From: Mycobacterium helveticum
Lineage (GTDB): Bacteria; Actinomycetota; Actinomycetes; Mycobacteriales; Mycobacteriaceae
Assembly (NCBI RefSeq): GCF_007714205.1
Contig: NZ_VMQU01000016.1
Span: 1 to 59,630 of the forward strand
DNA: 59,630 bases
Reading direction: 5' to 3'
A program made the translations under genes and the position numbers. The notes under the pieces are model-generated. The model did not search any database, was not told the origin of the DNA, and saw only the letters and a program-made list of their open reading frames with translations. Within the stretch, counting starts at the first letter, position 1. Every line of letters begins with the position of its first letter. Positions 9,003-18,208 of the stretch are shown in pieces.

Positions 9003-10184
9003 GTGTTCTTCTCCTTTTTCCCCCCCGAAATCATCTCCGGGATGATGTACTCGGGACCCGGCTCGGGGCCCCTGGCGGCGTCGGCGACCGCGTGGGATGG
9101 GCTGGCAAGCGACCTGTACGCGACGGCGGCTTCCTATGAGTCGGTGATCGCGACCCTCACCAGCGGATGGACGGGCCCGTCGGCGATGGCGATGACCGCG
9201 GCAGCCGTGCCGTACGTGTCGTGGATGGGCGCCACGGCCGCGGCAGCGGCCGAGGCCGGCGCGCAGGCTGGCGCGGCGGTCGGCGCGTTCGAGACGGCGT
9301 TCGCGACGACGGTGCCCCCGCCGGTGATCGCCACCAACCGGGCGCTGCTCGCCGCGTTGATCGCCTCGAACATCTTCGGCCAGAACACCCCGGCCATCGC
9401 GGCGACCGAGGCCGACTATCTGGAGATGTGGGCCCAGGATGTGGGCGCGATGAACGGATATGCCGCCTCGGCCGCCGGTGCGCTGCAGACGCCGCCGTTC
9501 AGCGCGCCGCCGGCGATGACCAACCCGGCGGCCACGCTGACGCCACTGCTGACCAGTTCCGGAGCCGGCGCGCTGTCCGCGCTGACCACGCTGAGCGTCG
9601 AGCTGCAGGCGACGCTGGGGTCGCTGACGACGTCGGCCCCCGTGGCCGGGTTTGTCAACGCCACCGGTCTGGGTTCGTTGGCGAGCGGGGGCGGTCTGAC
9701 CCAGGCATCGATCTATCCCATCGAGGGCGGCTACTACGCGGCGATGATGGGCAGCATCCCGGCGCGCATGTTCATGAGCATGGGCAACTCGGCCGGATCC
9801 TCGGGAATGGGGCTTACCGGCAGTCAGGCGCTGTTCGACAGCATCGGCCAGTTCGTCAGCAGCAAGATGCAGGTGGTGGTCGGCGGGATCTCCAATCAGC
9901 TCAAGAGCTGGGGTGGTTCGATTTCGGCCCAGTTGGCGTCCGCCTCGAAGCTGGGTGGGCTGTCGATCCCGTCGGGCTGGTCCGCGGCCGCGGACGGGGG
10001 GATCCGTGCCGCGCCGGTGCTGCCGCCCACCAGCGTCGCCAGCCCGGCCATGGCGCAGGCCTCGGCCATGCCGAACAGCCCGTTCGGCCAGGCGCTGATG
10101 GGCGCCCTCAGCGGGCGCGGGCTGGGCAGTTTCGCCGGCAAGGTGCCGGCAAAGATTCTGCCCCGTTCACCGGCCGGCGGCTGA
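9003..10184 (+). CDS. PPE family protein, SVP-like subgroup
   Basis: A 393-residue PPE protein. The N-terminal PPE domain occupies about the first 180 residues, with FFPPEIISGMMYSGPGSGPL at its start and the helical WTGPSAMAM region. The C-terminal part is Ala/Gly/Ser-rich and contains GGLSIPSGW near residue 318, matching the Gxx(S/T)(V/I)PxxW motif of the PPE-SVP subgroup. It is paired with the PE gene 15 nt upstream. Its stop codon abuts the convergent metE stop with no intervening base, so no separate terminator exists between them. Confidence 0.93.
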   Translation: MFFSFFPPEIISGMMYSGPGSGPLAASATAWDGLASDLYATAASYESVIATLTSGWTGPSAMAMTAAAVPYVSWMGATAAAAAEAGAQAGAAVGAFETAFATTVPPPVIATNRALLAALIASNIFGQNTPAIAATEADYLEMWAQDVGAMNGYAASAAGALQTPPFSAPPAMTNPAATLTPLLTSSGAGALSALTTLSVELQATLGSLTTSAPVAGFVNATGLGSLASGGGLTQASIYPIEGGYYAAMMGSIPARMFMSMGNSAGSSGMGLTGSQALFDSIGQFVSSKMQVVVGGISNQLKSWGGSISAQLASASKLGGLSIPSGWSAAADGGIRAAPVLPPTSVASPAMAQASAMPNSPFGQALMGALSGRGLGSFAGKVPAKILPRSPAGG

Positions 10185-12479
10185 TCACCGCGGTGAGCGT
10201 GCTGCGGCGGCCCGCACCTCGTGGGCCGCGGCCACCATGTTGCGCAGCGACGCGGTCACCTCGTCGACCGAACGCGTCTTCAGCCCGCAGTCGGGGTTGA
10301 CCCAGAGCCGCTGTGCCGGAAGCGCTTTGAGCGCGGCCCGCAGCGACTCGGCCATCTCGCCGGTGCCGGGCACCCGCGGGGAGTGGATGTCGTAGACGCC
10401 GGGCCCCACGCTGTTGGCGAAGCCGACCGAGTTGAGATCGCCGAGCACCTCCATGTGCGAGCGCGCCGCCTCGATCGACGTGACGTCGGCGTCCAGGTCC
10501 GCAATCGCCCCGATCACCTCGCCGAACTCCGAATAGCACAGGTGCGTGTGGATCTGCGTCGAGTCGGCGACAGCGGAGGTGGCCAAGCGGAAAGCCCCGA
10601 TGGCCCAACGCAAGTACTCGCCCTGGGCGGCGCGGCGCAGCGGCAGCAGTTCCCGCAGCGCGGGCTCGTCGACCTGGATGATCGAGATGCCGGCGGCCTC
10701 CAGGTCGAGGATTTCGTCGCGGATCGCCAGCGCCACCTGGTTGGCCGTCTCGGCCAGCGGCTGGTCGTCACGCACGAACGACCACGCCAGGATCGTGACC
10801 GGCCCGGTCAGCATGCCCTTGACCGGTTTGTCGGTCAGCGACTGCGCGTAGGTGATCCATTCGACCGTCATCGGGTGGGTCCGCGACACGTCGCCGTAGA
10901 GGATCGGCGGACGCACACAGCGGCTCCCGTAGGACTGCACCCACCCGTTCCGGGTGGCCGCAAACCCCGCCAGTTGTTCGGCGAAGTACTGGACCATGTC
11001 GTTGCGTTCCGGCTCGCCGTGCACCAGCACGTCGAGCCCGAGTTGTTCCTGCAGCTCGATGACATCGGCGATCTCCTGCTTCATCCGGCCGACGTACTCG
11101 TCCTCGGTGATCTCACCGGAGCGAAAAGCGGCGCGCGCCTTGCGGATCGCGGGGGTCTGCGGGTAGGAGCCGATCGTGGTGGTCGGCAGCGGCGGCAGGT
11201 GCAGCCGCGCGTCCTGCGCGGCGCGGCGCCGGGCCGGCTCGCCGCGGTGCACACCCGAGTCGAGGATGTCGGCGATGCGGGCCCGCACCCGGTCGTTGTG
11301 CAGTCGCGGATCCTCGCGGCGGGAGGCGGCGGCCGCATCCGACGCCGCGATCTGCCCGGCGACCGCGTCACGCCCGTCGCGCAGCGCGCGCGCCAGGGTC
11401 ACCACCTCGGTGACCTTCTCCTGCCCGAACGCCAGCCAGCTGCGCAGCTTCTCGTCCAGCCCGGTCTCGGGTTCGAGCGAGTACGGCACGTGCATGGTGG
11501 AGCAGGAGGTCGAAACCGCCACCGTGGCGGCCGAATTCAGCAAGGGGACGAGCGTGTCCAGCGCCGCCGCAAGGTCGGTGCGCCAGACGTTGCGCCCGTC
11601 GACGACGCCGGCCACCAGGATTTTGCCGGCCAGTTCGGGTACCTCGACTATGGATGCGACCGCCGCGTCGGCGCCGGCCACCAGGTCGACGCCGATCGCT
11701 TCCACGGGCGTGCGGGCCAGCGCCGCCAGGGACGGGCCGGGGTCGCCGAAGTAGGTGGCGACGTGGATGGCGGGACGCGTGCTCAGCGAGCCCAGCGCGT
11801 CGTAGACGCGCCCGGCCAGGGCGGGCGCGTCGGGGCAGATGTCGGTGACCAGCGCCGGCTCGTCGAGCTGCACCCACTGCGCGCCGGCGTCGGCGAGCAA
11901 CCCCAGCAGCTCGGAGTAGACCGGCACCAGCTCGTCGAGGCGGCCGATCGGCGGGCCCGCGCCCTCGACGCCCTTGCTGAGCAACAGGAAGGTGATCGGG
12001 CCGATGACGACGGGACGCGCCGGAATTCCTTGCCGGAGTGCCTCGCCCAGCTCGGACAGCACCTTGCGGGGGTTCAGCGCGAAGCGGGTTGCGGGTTCGA
12101 TCTCGGGGACCAGGTAGTGGTAGTTGGTGTCGAACCACTTGGTCATCTCCAGCGGCGCGACGTCGTCGTTGCCGCGGGCCAGTGCGAAGTAGCGGTCCAG
12201 CTCGTCGCCGATGTTGGTCACCCGTTGTGGCAGCGCGCCGAGCAGGAACGCCGCGTCGAGCATCTGGTCGTAGTAGGAGAACGTGTTCACCGGCACGGAG
12301 TCCAGACCCGCACCGGCCAGCCCCGACCACATGTCGCGCCGCAGGGTGGCGCCGACGGCCTCCAGCTCCGCGCGGCTGGTGCGCCCGGCCCAGTACCCCT
12401 CGGTCGCGCGTTTGAGTTCGCGTTTCGGACCGATCCGCGGGGAGCCGGCGACGGTGGCGGTGAAGGGGGGAGCGGTCAC
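10185..12479 (-). CDS. metE: cobalamin-independent methionine synthase MetE
   Basis: A 764-residue protein of the two-domain MetE family. The N-terminal [13 protein letters not shown] and SYYDQML regions are characteristic. The C-terminal barrel holds the zinc and homocysteine site, with [10 protein letters not shown] (His and Cys ligands), a conserved Glu further on and the final Cys in NPDCGLKTR. It transfers the methyl group of 5-methyltetrahydrofolate to homocysteine. I chose the GTG at 12479 ([23 protein letters not shown]), close to the usual 755-760 residues. A cobalamin riboswitch lies about 150 nt upstream in the same orientation, so expression should fall when B12 allows MetH to work. 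Confidence 0.97.
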   Translation of the reverse strand: MTAPPFTATVAGSPRIGPKRELKRATEGYWAGRTSRAELEAVGATLRRDMWSGLAGAGLDSVPVNTFSYYDQMLDAAFLLGALPQRVTNIGDELDRYFALARGNDDVAPLEMTKWFDTNYHYLVPEIEPATRFALNPRKVLSELGEALRQGIPARPVVIGPITFLLLSKGVEGAGPPIGRLDELVPVYSELLGLLADAGAQWVQLDEPALVTDICPDAPALAGRVYDALGSLSTRPAIHVATYFGDPGPSLAALARTPVEAIGVDLVAGADAAVASIVEVPELAGKILVAGVVDGRNVWRTDLAAALDTLVPLLNSAATVAVSTSCSTMHVPYSLEPETGLDEKLRSWLAFGQEKVTEVVTLARALRDGRDAVAGQIAASDAAAASRREDPRLHNDRVRARIADILDSGVHRGEPARRRAAQDARLHLPPLPTTTIGSYPQTPAIRKARAAFRSGEITEDEYVGRMKQEIADVIELQEQLGLDVLVHGEPERNDMVQYFAEQLAGFAATRNGWVQSYGSRCVRPPILYGDVSRTHPMTVEWITYAQSLTDKPVKGMLTGPVTILAWSFVRDDQPLAETANQVALAIRDEILDLEAAGISIIQVDEPALRELLPLRRAAQGEYLRWAIGAFRLATSAVADSTQIHTHLCYSEFGEVIGAIADLDADVTSIEAARSHMEVLGDLNSVGFANSVGPGVYDIHSPRVPGTGEMAESLRAALKALPAQRLWVNPDCGLKTRSVDEVTASLRNMVAAAHEVRAAAARSPR

Positions 12480-12627
12480 GATATCGTCCTCTCGATCAGC
12501 GAGGCGCTCACCGCCCGAGGACGTGCGGCCGACCGGTCGCGGTGTGCACCGTGTGCCCCACCGCAACGCCTCCAGCCGAACGCCCATTCCACGAGGCGAC
12601 GAGCCGCCGGACGCGGCGCGCCCGGCA

Positions 12628-12796
12628 CAGCCGGCAGGTCTTCGGACTCGCAGGCGCGCACCGTTCGGTGCTCCTAATGGCCGTCGCTTCCCAGTCTTGC
12701 GACCAGTGCGGGTGACGGCGGTCGTTCCTGCATACCGCTGCGGGACAGTCCCGGACTCTCACCGGGTTCCCTCTCGCGTGGCATGTCTAACATGCC
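12628..12796 (-). promoter_or_regulatory. cobalamin riboswitch of metE
   Basis: Read on the minus strand, the region contains the ordered elements of a B12 riboswitch: GAGGGAACCCGGTGAGAGTC, then CCGGGACTGTCCCGCAGCGG, an intervening hairpin, and the B12-box-like GAGTCCGAAGACCTGCCGGC near 12630-12650. It lies in the metE leader. A B12 riboswitch before metE is known in mycobacteria and shuts the gene off when adenosyl- or methylcobalamin is present. Confidence 0.93.
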
Positions 12797-12902
12797 CCGC
12801 TCGATGCCGGCGCCGCGTGTGCGGCGGCGACGGCAGACCAGCTGCGTAACGCAGCTTACTCCGGTGCATGCGGCGGGCCGGGGTGTCGGCGATCGCTGCG
12901 GC

Positions 12903-13541
12903 TCAGCCGGCCAGCGCCTGCGCGATCGGCACTTCGCCGTTGTTGAAGTCGATCGTGCGGCCGATCGTCGAGTCGTCCGCCAGCGCGGCGGCGGCGACGA
13001 GCGCGACGTCGCCGCGTGACACCTGCTGCCCGGCGCCGACGGCGATGCGGCCGGTGGGCGGCTCGAGGGTCAGCCGCCCGGGCCCCAGCACCGTCCAGTC
13101 CAGGGGGCTGGCGCGCAGGTGGGCGTCCGCGGCCGCCTTGGACTCGGCATAGGCGAAGAACGGGTCGTCTTGCGGTACACCGTGATCGGGTCCGGCGCCG
13201 AAATACGACACCATGACGAACCGCCGCGCACCGGCCCGAGCGGAGGCATCGATCACCCGGATCGCGGCGTCACGATCGACGGCGTAGGTCCGCGCCGGGT
13301 CGCCGCCGCCGGCCCCGGCGGAGAAGACGACGGCGTCGTGCCCGGCGAGCACATCGGTCAGCGCGTCGGTGTCGAGCCGTTCGATATCGGCCACCACGGG
13401 TGTGGCTCCGGTGGCCGCGACGTCGTCGCAGTGAGCGGGGTTGCGGAACACGGAACTGACCTCGTCGCCGCGTTCGGTCAGGATGCGGGCCAGCTGCAAC
13501 GCCACCTTGCCGTGGCCGCCGATGAGGACGATTTTTACCAT
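12903..13541 (-). CDS. NAD(P)-binding atypical SDR
   Basis: A 212-residue Rossmann protein with an N-terminal GGHGKVAL dinucleotide-binding loop (residues 8-15) and the NmrA/NAD(P)H-binding-like core VVFSAGAG, RFVMVSYFGA and DWTVLGPG. It lacks the classical YxxxK as a clear pair, although YAESKAAAD (Tyr/Lys) lies at about residue 130. Such proteins act as reductases or redox sensors. The ATG at 13541 is the only clear start. It sits just upstream of the metE riboswitch region, on the same strand, but a terminator or promoter between them is not evident. Confidence 0.8.
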   Translation of the reverse strand: MVKIVLIGGHGKVALQLARILTERGDEVSSVFRNPAHCDDVAATGATPVVADIERLDTDALTDVLAGHDAVVFSAGAGGGDPARTYAVDRDAAIRVIDASARAGARRFVMVSYFGAGPDHGVPQDDPFFAYAESKAAADAHLRASPLDWTVLGPGRLTLEPPTGRIAVGAGQQVSRGDVALVAAAALADDSTIGRTIDFNNGEVPIAQALAG

Positions 13542-13583
13542 ATCCCCGACGGTAGCGCCGCGGGGTTGGATGGCGCCGACCCG

Positions 13584-14426
13584 CTAGAGCTTCACCCGGC
13601 CCATGATGATGTCGATGATCGGCTTGCCCGGCGGGTAGGCGTTGGTGAGCGAGGCCATCGTATGCCCGTAGTCGACCAGCAGCGTGATGCCGTTGATGCC
13701 GAAGGCGGCGGCGCTGTTGAGGAACGCCATCACGTCGCCCATCTGCTCCGGGGTGTGCACCTTGGAGCCGGTCTCGTCGCGGTAGTCCTGCGCGAACGTC
13801 AGCCAGAGGTCGGCGTTGGATTGGGCCAGCGGGGTGTCGGTGGGACCCGGGCAGATCGCGTTGATCCGGATGCCCTTCTTCAGCAGCGGGTAGCCCTGGG
13901 TCGCCACGTAGGCGTTGACGACCTTCTTCGAGAAGCCGTAGTGGATGATGCCTTCGGACTCGTGCGCCTTGACCCACTCCTGCGCCGCGGCGAAGTCCGG
14001 TGTGGCGAGGAACTCCGTCAGCAGTTCCAGGTCGTTCTCCCAGCCCATGCCGGCGACCGAGGAGATGAAGCAGATCGCCGAACCCGAGGGGAGCTGGTTC
14101 TTCTCGAGCAGGCGCTCGATCAGATGCCGGTGGCCGAGGAAGTTGATCGCCATCAGGTCGGTGGTCCCGTCGGCGATGCCGGCGGCCGAGAACAGCGCGT
14201 GGATCGGCCCGTCGATCTGCCCGAGCGCGGCGTCGATCGAGGCGGGGTCGCGCAGGTCCAGCTGGATCGCCCGCGCGACGTCATAGGTCACCGGCGCGTA
14301 ATCCATGACGATGACCTCGGCGCCGAGTTCTCCGGCCGACTTGGCGGCCGCGGCACCCATGCCGGTCGCACCGCCGACGACGAGCGCCCGCTTACCGTCA
14401 TAGCGCAACCGATCGACAATGGTCAT
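13584..14426 (-). CDS. short-chain dehydrogenase, 3-alpha-hydroxysteroid-dehydrogenase-like
   Basis: A 280-residue SDR with VVGGATGMGAAAAK as glycine motif (residues 15-28), the NAG-equivalent FSAAGIAD, catalytic Ser in CFISSVAGMG and YGFSKK (YxxxK). Its long insertion between strand 5 and YxxxK and the PGPTDTPL loop resemble 3-alpha-HSD/carveol-dehydrogenase-type SDRs. I chose the ATG at 14426 (MTIVDRLRYDGKRALVVGG). The 5' region carries an inverted repeat, CAACTGT-N7-ACAGTTG, and a weaker copy of the cluster operator, so it may belong to the same regulon as the genes to its right. Confidence 0.85.
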   Translation of the reverse strand: MTIVDRLRYDGKRALVVGGATGMGAAAAKSAGELGAEVIVMDYAPVTYDVARAIQLDLRDPASIDAALGQIDGPIHALFSAAGIADGTTDLMAINFLGHRHLIERLLEKNQLPSGSAICFISSVAGMGWENDLELLTEFLATPDFAAAQEWVKAHESEGIIHYGFSKKVVNAYVATQGYPLLKKGIRINAICPGPTDTPLAQSNADLWLTFAQDYRDETGSKVHTPEQMGDVMAFLNSAAAFGINGITLLVDYGHTMASLTNAYPPGKPIIDIIMGRVKL

Positions 14427-14469
14427 GGAAATCCCCTTCTCGTCAACTGCCAACCCAGTTCTAATCGCC

Positions 14470-14501
14470 CAACTGTATGGGTCACAGTTGTTTGGTTCAA
14501 C
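14470..14501. promoter_or_regulatory. inverted repeat plus degenerate cluster operator before an SDR gene
   Basis: A perfect CAACTGT/ACAGTTG inverted repeat with 7-nt spacing (14470-14490) overlaps TCACAGTTGTTTGGTTCAAC (14482-14501). The latter shares ACAG-T-TTTGGT with the operator copies at 18171 and 20901. It lies 44-75 nt upstream of the SDR start and next to the end of the tandem TetR gene. It may be a fifth copy of the cluster motif or a site for another regulator. Confidence 0.4.
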
Positions 14502-14503
14502 AC

Positions 14504-15781
14504 CTACCTGCCGCGGACCGCGACACCCCGCAACACCGTGTCCCGGGCGTGCAGCAGCGCCGCGCGTTTGCCGATGTCGGCGAGGATGTTCTCGGGTATC
14601 CACTGCAGGCCGATGACGCAGCGCGCCAGCATCGCGGTGGACGGGGCGTCGATACTGATCTCCCCCGACCGGACTCCTTCGGAGAGCAGTGATTTCATCT
14701 GCCGAAGACGCGTTGTGTAGGACCAGCCCGGGTTTGCTGTCGGTGGTGACAGCCGCATCCAGGCGAGCTGAATCCTGAACTCGTCGGAAAACCGATCGAG
14801 CGCGTTGACGTTGACCCAGCTCAGTGCATCCAACTTTTCAATCGGTGTGGCGGCAGAGCGCAGCACGCTGACCCATCCCGCCTCCACCTTCTTGCCGAAG
14901 GAACGCATGATCGAGTCGAGGAGTTCGTCCTTTGATCCGATGACCCGATAGACGGTCCCGGTTCCCAGGCCGGCCGCCGAGGCGATGTCCCTGATGGTGG
15001 TGACCTCGTAGCCCTTGCGGCCGAATTCCGTTCGTGCCACCGCGCGGACCAGCGCCGCTTTGTCGCTGGGATCGGCGTCGCTGTCGTCCGACCAGGTCTC
15101 GATGACGTCCCTGGCGGCGGCGAAGGCATTGGACCTGTCCAGCGCGGAGTCGGTCAGCGGCCGGGTCGCCAGCCCCTGCAATATGATTCGGCACAGCAAC
15201 TCGGCCACCTGGTCGGCCGATGAGCTGTGGCGCATGACGTCAAGGCCCACTTGCAGCATGGTCTGGCAGATGCGGTCGGCCAACGTGGGCAGATCGATGT
15301 CGGGTTTGATATAGCCGCTCCACCTGCCCGCGCGCAGCGTTTGCAGCATCGCCTCTTGAATCGCCAGGGGCCGCTGCTGCGTCAGCTTCATCAGCTCCGG
15401 GTCCGTGCTGGGCCCCTCATAGAACGACATCTGCAGCGCGGCCCGGTGCTGCACGGCGCAGTTGGCGATCGCCGAGCCCAGCCCGACGATCTGCTCGGGA
15501 ACGGGGCGCGGGTCGGCTTGGTCCAAGTTCGCTTGCGCGGCTTGCCCGACACGATCCAGATCGTCCTGGTAGCGGCGGATCAACTCGACGAGGATCGCCT
15601 CTTTGGACTCGAAGTGGTGATACAGGCTGCCGGGGAGAATTCCCGCCGCGTCGGCGATCTCCTGCAACGATGTCCGCAATCCCGACGATGCGATCAGTGA
15701 GGCCGCTGTGGCCAGGATTTCGGCACGCCGCGTCCCGAAATCGGCTGTGGCACTGGCCCGCAGTGACTCGACCTTCGCCAT
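14504..15781 (-). CDS. tandem double-TetR transcriptional regulator
   Basis: A 425-residue protein that is two TetR repressors in one chain. The first DNA-binding domain is at about residues 18-64 (RRAEILATAASLI ... LQEIADAAGILPGSLYHHFESK) and the second at about 242-288 (ALVRAVARTEF ... IRDIASAAGLGTGTVYRVIGSK), each followed by a ligand-binding-like helical region. Normal TetR proteins are about 200 residues and dimerise; this one could bind an operator as a monomer. Mce3R of M. tuberculosis has the same plan but does not look like an orthologue. A copy of the cluster operator 64-82 nt upstream suggests autoregulation. Confidence 0.88.
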   Translation of the reverse strand: MAKVESLRASATADFGTRRAEILATAASLIASSGLRTSLQEIADAAGILPGSLYHHFESKEAILVELIRRYQDDLDRVGQAAQANLDQADPRPVPEQIVGLGSAIANCAVQHRAALQMSFYEGPSTDPELMKLTQQRPLAIQEAMLQTLRAGRWSGYIKPDIDLPTLADRICQTMLQVGLDVMRHSSSADQVAELLCRIILQGLATRPLTDSALDRSNAFAAARDVIETWSDDSDADPSDKAALVRAVARTEFGRKGYEVTTIRDIASAAGLGTGTVYRVIGSKDELLDSIMRSFGKKVEAGWVSVLRSAATPIEKLDALSWVNVNALDRFSDEFRIQLAWMRLSPPTANPGWSYTTRLRQMKSLLSEGVRSGEISIDAPSTAMLARCVIGLQWIPENILADIGKRAALLHARDTVLRGVAVRGR

Positions 15782-15844
15782 GGCTAGCGGTGCGTGAATC
15801 CGGACGACTGCGGATGTGCAAACCTACGCATTCGTCCTCCTGCC

Positions 15845-15863
15845 GAACCAAATCTTTGTTAAG
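15845..15863. promoter_or_regulatory. cluster operator copy before the tandem TetR gene
   Basis: GAACCAAATCTTTGTTAAG. On the minus strand this reads CTTAACAAAGATTTGGTTC, matching the copy at 18171 at 12 of 14 core positions (AACAnAnATTTGGT). It is an imperfect dyad with AAC/GTT ends. It sits upstream of the tetR start at 15781, as expected for autoregulation. Confidence 0.6.
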
Positions 15864-15918
15864 AGGCTATCAGAATCGGCGCACCGAATGCCCCGCACGC
15901 AACGTCCACGAGCCCATC

Positions 15919-16566
15919 CTAGAGCGCGGGGCCGTCCCAGCGGTCGCGCGCGACCACCTCGTCGACAGGCCGCCTGCGGGCCGGCCGGAACGTATGCCCG
16001 GCCCGCAGGCGGCCCACCGGAAGCAGGCACCCCTGGACATACGCTGGCGGAATCCCGAGCAGCTGCCCGACCTCCGGCTCGCGGTGCAGGTGCAGGGTCG
16101 TGATGCATGTCCCGTATCCCCGGGTGTGCAGGGCGAGCTGAAAGTTCCACACCGCCGGGAAAATCGAGCCGTACAGCGTGGCCTGGTGAAACGACTCGTC
16201 GCCGTCGATGCGCGGCAGATACGGCTGGTAGCAAGGGATTACCAGCAAGGGCACCTGGGCCAGGTGCTCGACCAGCCACTCCGTCGACGACATGATGCGA
16301 CTCTCCGGCGTGCCGGGCGGCATCAGGTCGGCGAGCAGTTGCCCGCCGACCCTCAGTAGATAGGACTGCCGGTACAGCTCGGCGATCTCGTCCCGCAACG
16401 CCGGGTCGCTGACCACCAGCCAGCGCCACGACTGCTGGTTGGAGCCGTTGGCCGCCTGCAGACCGATGCGCAGGCACTCGCGGATGTCACCCATGTCGAC
16501 CGGCGCGTCCAGGTCGAGCGATTTGCGAGCCGAGCGGGTGGCGGTGAGGAGGTAGTCGATATCCAT
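15919..16566 (-). CDS. nitroreductase family protein
   Basis: A 215-residue flavin-dependent nitroreductase-fold protein. RSARKSLD near residue 11 is the family's FMN-phosphate-binding R-S-x-R start, AANGSNQQSWRWLVVSD (about 38-54) is the conserved Q-x-W region, and YGTCITTLH lies near the C-terminal flavin loop. The product is probably an FMN oxidoreductase or an Acg-like degenerate member. The ATG at 16566 comes 26 nt after the SnoaL-like gene stop, placing it third in a minus-strand operon SDR-SnoaL-nitroreductase driven from the 18171 operator region. Confidence 0.85.
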   Translation of the reverse strand: MDIDYLLTATRSARKSLDLDAPVDMGDIRECLRIGLQAANGSNQQSWRWLVVSDPALRDEIAELYRQSYLLRVGGQLLADLMPPGTPESRIMSSTEWLVEHLAQVPLLVIPCYQPYLPRIDGDESFHQATLYGSIFPAVWNFQLALHTRGYGTCITTLHLHREPEVGQLLGIPPAYVQGCLLPVGRLRAGHTFRPARRRPVDEVVARDRWDGPAL

Positions 16567-16592
16567 TAGGTGGTCACCCCCGGCTGCGCTCG

Positions 16593-17117
16593 TCACGCCG
16601 CGAGCGGCCGGTCGTATGAGGCGTCCCTCGTGTCGTGGCGGGGAGTCCGCGTCCCCGGGACCATTGCGATGGCTTCCTCGGTGAGCAGCGATTGCGATTC
16701 GTTCATGAATTCCACGAGACAGACTCGATCGACGATCGCCCAACGGCCGTCACGCCGCTCCAGACGATCGACGTAACGACCACCGGAGATCGTCATGTGA
16801 TTCGCCGGGTCGCGGTCGGTGCCGGTGAACAGGTAGTAGGTCTCGGCATGGGCTTCGTCGCCGTCGATGTCGACGGAATGGTTCAGCAGATAGTGCTGGT
16901 ATCGCGTCTGGTTGCTGTGATAGGCGAGTGCCCAGTCGATGAAATCGTTTACATCGCCGACGAATCCGACGTGGTCGTCGATGGCGCCGTCGTGGTAGGC
17001 GGATCGCAGGAGCGCACGATCTTGCCGGTCGATCCCGCGCGCGTACCGCTGCATGCAGTCGTAGATCTCCGCGCGGTCGGCGAGGCGGTCGACCCGGCTT
17101 CGCAGGTCCTCGTCCAC
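16593..17117 (-). CDS. SnoaL-like (NTF2 fold) protein
   Basis: A 174-residue NTF2-like protein with the SnoaL-type pattern CMQRYARGIDRQDRALLRSAYHDGAIDDH, in which Tyr, Asp and His line the cone-shaped pocket, and a C-terminal GGRYVDRLERRDGRWAIVDRV strand pair. The family includes cyclases, dehydratases and steroid-isomerase-like enzymes. The GTG at 17117 is 2 nt from the stop of the upstream SDR, so translation is probably coupled. A homologue of the same type occurs at 57771-58304. Confidence 0.85.
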   Translation of the reverse strand: MDEDLRSRVDRLADRAEIYDCMQRYARGIDRQDRALLRSAYHDGAIDDHVGFVGDVNDFIDWALAYHSNQTRYQHYLLNHSVDIDGDEAHAETYYLFTGTDRDPANHMTISGGRYVDRLERRDGRWAIVDRVCLVEFMNESQSLLTEEAIAMVPGTRTPRHDTRDASYDRPLAA

Positions 17118-17119
17118 GA

Positions 17120-18100
17120 TCAGCTCCTGTCTGTTTGGGACTCGGGGAATCGGATCTCGGCGTTGGCCGGCATCGCGTCGATGCCGCGTCGCTCACACAC
17201 TTCCAGCACCTCATCGACGATCGATGTGGGTACGAAAAATCTGTCCGTGCATGACATCTGCTCGAGATGTGCCTCGATGTCTTCCGCCGTCGGTTCGGTG
17301 TCCGCGTCGGCCAGCCAGCCCTCGGTCAGGCCGACGAACACCCGCGCATAGCGGCCGGCGGAGGCCGAATAGTTACGGTGGGTGAACGTGCAGGCGCTGC
17401 TCGCCAGGAAGGTCACCAGCGGAACGACGAGTTCGGGCCGGATGGCCCCCATGAAGCCGGATTCGGCGAGGAACTTCTCGTCGCCGACGGTTTCGTTGAC
17501 GATTCGCGAGAATCCAGTGGGCATGACGGAATTGGCGAAGATTCCGTGTGGTTCGCCTTCGATTGCGATCACGTTAGTCAACCCGACCAGGCCGGCCTTG
17601 GCCGCGGCGTAGTGTGCCTCCATCGGCTGACCGAAGATTCCGGCCGAGGACGAGATGAACACGAAACGTCCGCCGCCGTTGTTCCGCATGACGCGGTAGG
17701 CGGGCTGGGATAGGTAGAAGCCGCCGTCGAGATGCACCCGCAGCATTCGCGTCCAGTCTTCCGGCGAGAGGTCTTCGAACGGCACGCTGCCGAAGATCCC
17801 CGCGTTGCTGATGACCGCGTCGAGTCGACCGAACGCACGAACGGCCGACTCGACGATCGCCTGGCCGCCCGCGGGGCTGTCGACCGAATCGTAGGAGGCG
17901 ATCGCGGTGCCGCCGGCCTTGGTGATCTCGTCGACCACCTCGTCGGCCACAGCAGAGTCGGCGCCGTCCCCACGCATCGAGCCGCCGAGATCGTTGACCA
18001 CCACCGCGGCGCCCCGGCGTGCCAAGTCCAGCGCGTAGAGCCGACCGAGCCCGCGGCCGGCGCCGGTGACCACTGCCACGCGGTCGGTGAAGTCGATCAT
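17120..18100 (-). CDS. short-chain dehydrogenase, HSD17B4/MFE-2-like
   Basis: A 326-residue classical SDR: VVTGAGRGLGRLYALDLARRGAAVVVNDLGG (the VVNDLGG strand is typical of the dehydrogenase domain of MFE-2/HSD17B4), SNAGIFG, catalytic Ser in FISSSAGIFG, and YAAAKAG (YxxxK). It likely oxidises a 3-hydroxyacyl-CoA or a cyclic secondary alcohol. I chose the ATG at 18100 (MIDFTDRVAVVTGAG). It heads the minus-strand operon and is divergent from the VWA gene across the operator at 18171. Confidence 0.88.
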   Translation of the reverse strand: MIDFTDRVAVVTGAGRGLGRLYALDLARRGAAVVVNDLGGSMRGDGADSAVADEVVDEITKAGGTAIASYDSVDSPAGGQAIVESAVRAFGRLDAVISNAGIFGSVPFEDLSPEDWTRMLRVHLDGGFYLSQPAYRVMRNNGGGRFVFISSSAGIFGQPMEAHYAAAKAGLVGLTNVIAIEGEPHGIFANSVMPTGFSRIVNETVGDEKFLAESGFMGAIRPELVVPLVTFLASSACTFTHRNYSASAGRYARVFVGLTEGWLADADTEPTAEDIEAHLEQMSCTDRFFVPTSIVDEVLEVCERRGIDAMPANAEIRFPESQTDRS

Positions 18101-18170
18101 TGTTCGCTCCAGATCGCCCACGGTCGGCACCCCGATGAGATTGACTGCGATGGAACCGGACTCTACGGTG

Positions 18171-18189
18171 GAACAGATATTTGGTCAAC
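18171..18189. promoter_or_regulatory. cluster operator copy in the SDR/VWA divergent region
   Basis: GAACAGATATTTGGTCAAC, the best copy of the repeated AT-rich motif in this GC-rich window. It lies between the divergent starts at 18100 (minus) and 18209 (plus), 71 and 20 nt away. One bound regulator could control both operons. Confidence 0.68.
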
Positions 18190-18208
18190 GCGTTCCCGGG
18201 GGTCGAGT

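Noticed and set aside
10221..12677. Plus-strand open frame of 818 codons opposite metE
   Set aside because: Shadow frame. The minus-strand MetE has full family motifs and this frame would run through the riboswitch.
14504..15781. Identification of the tandem TetR as Mce3R
   Set aside because: Only the two-domain plan is shared. The helix-turn-helix sequences differ and it does not adjoin an mce operon.
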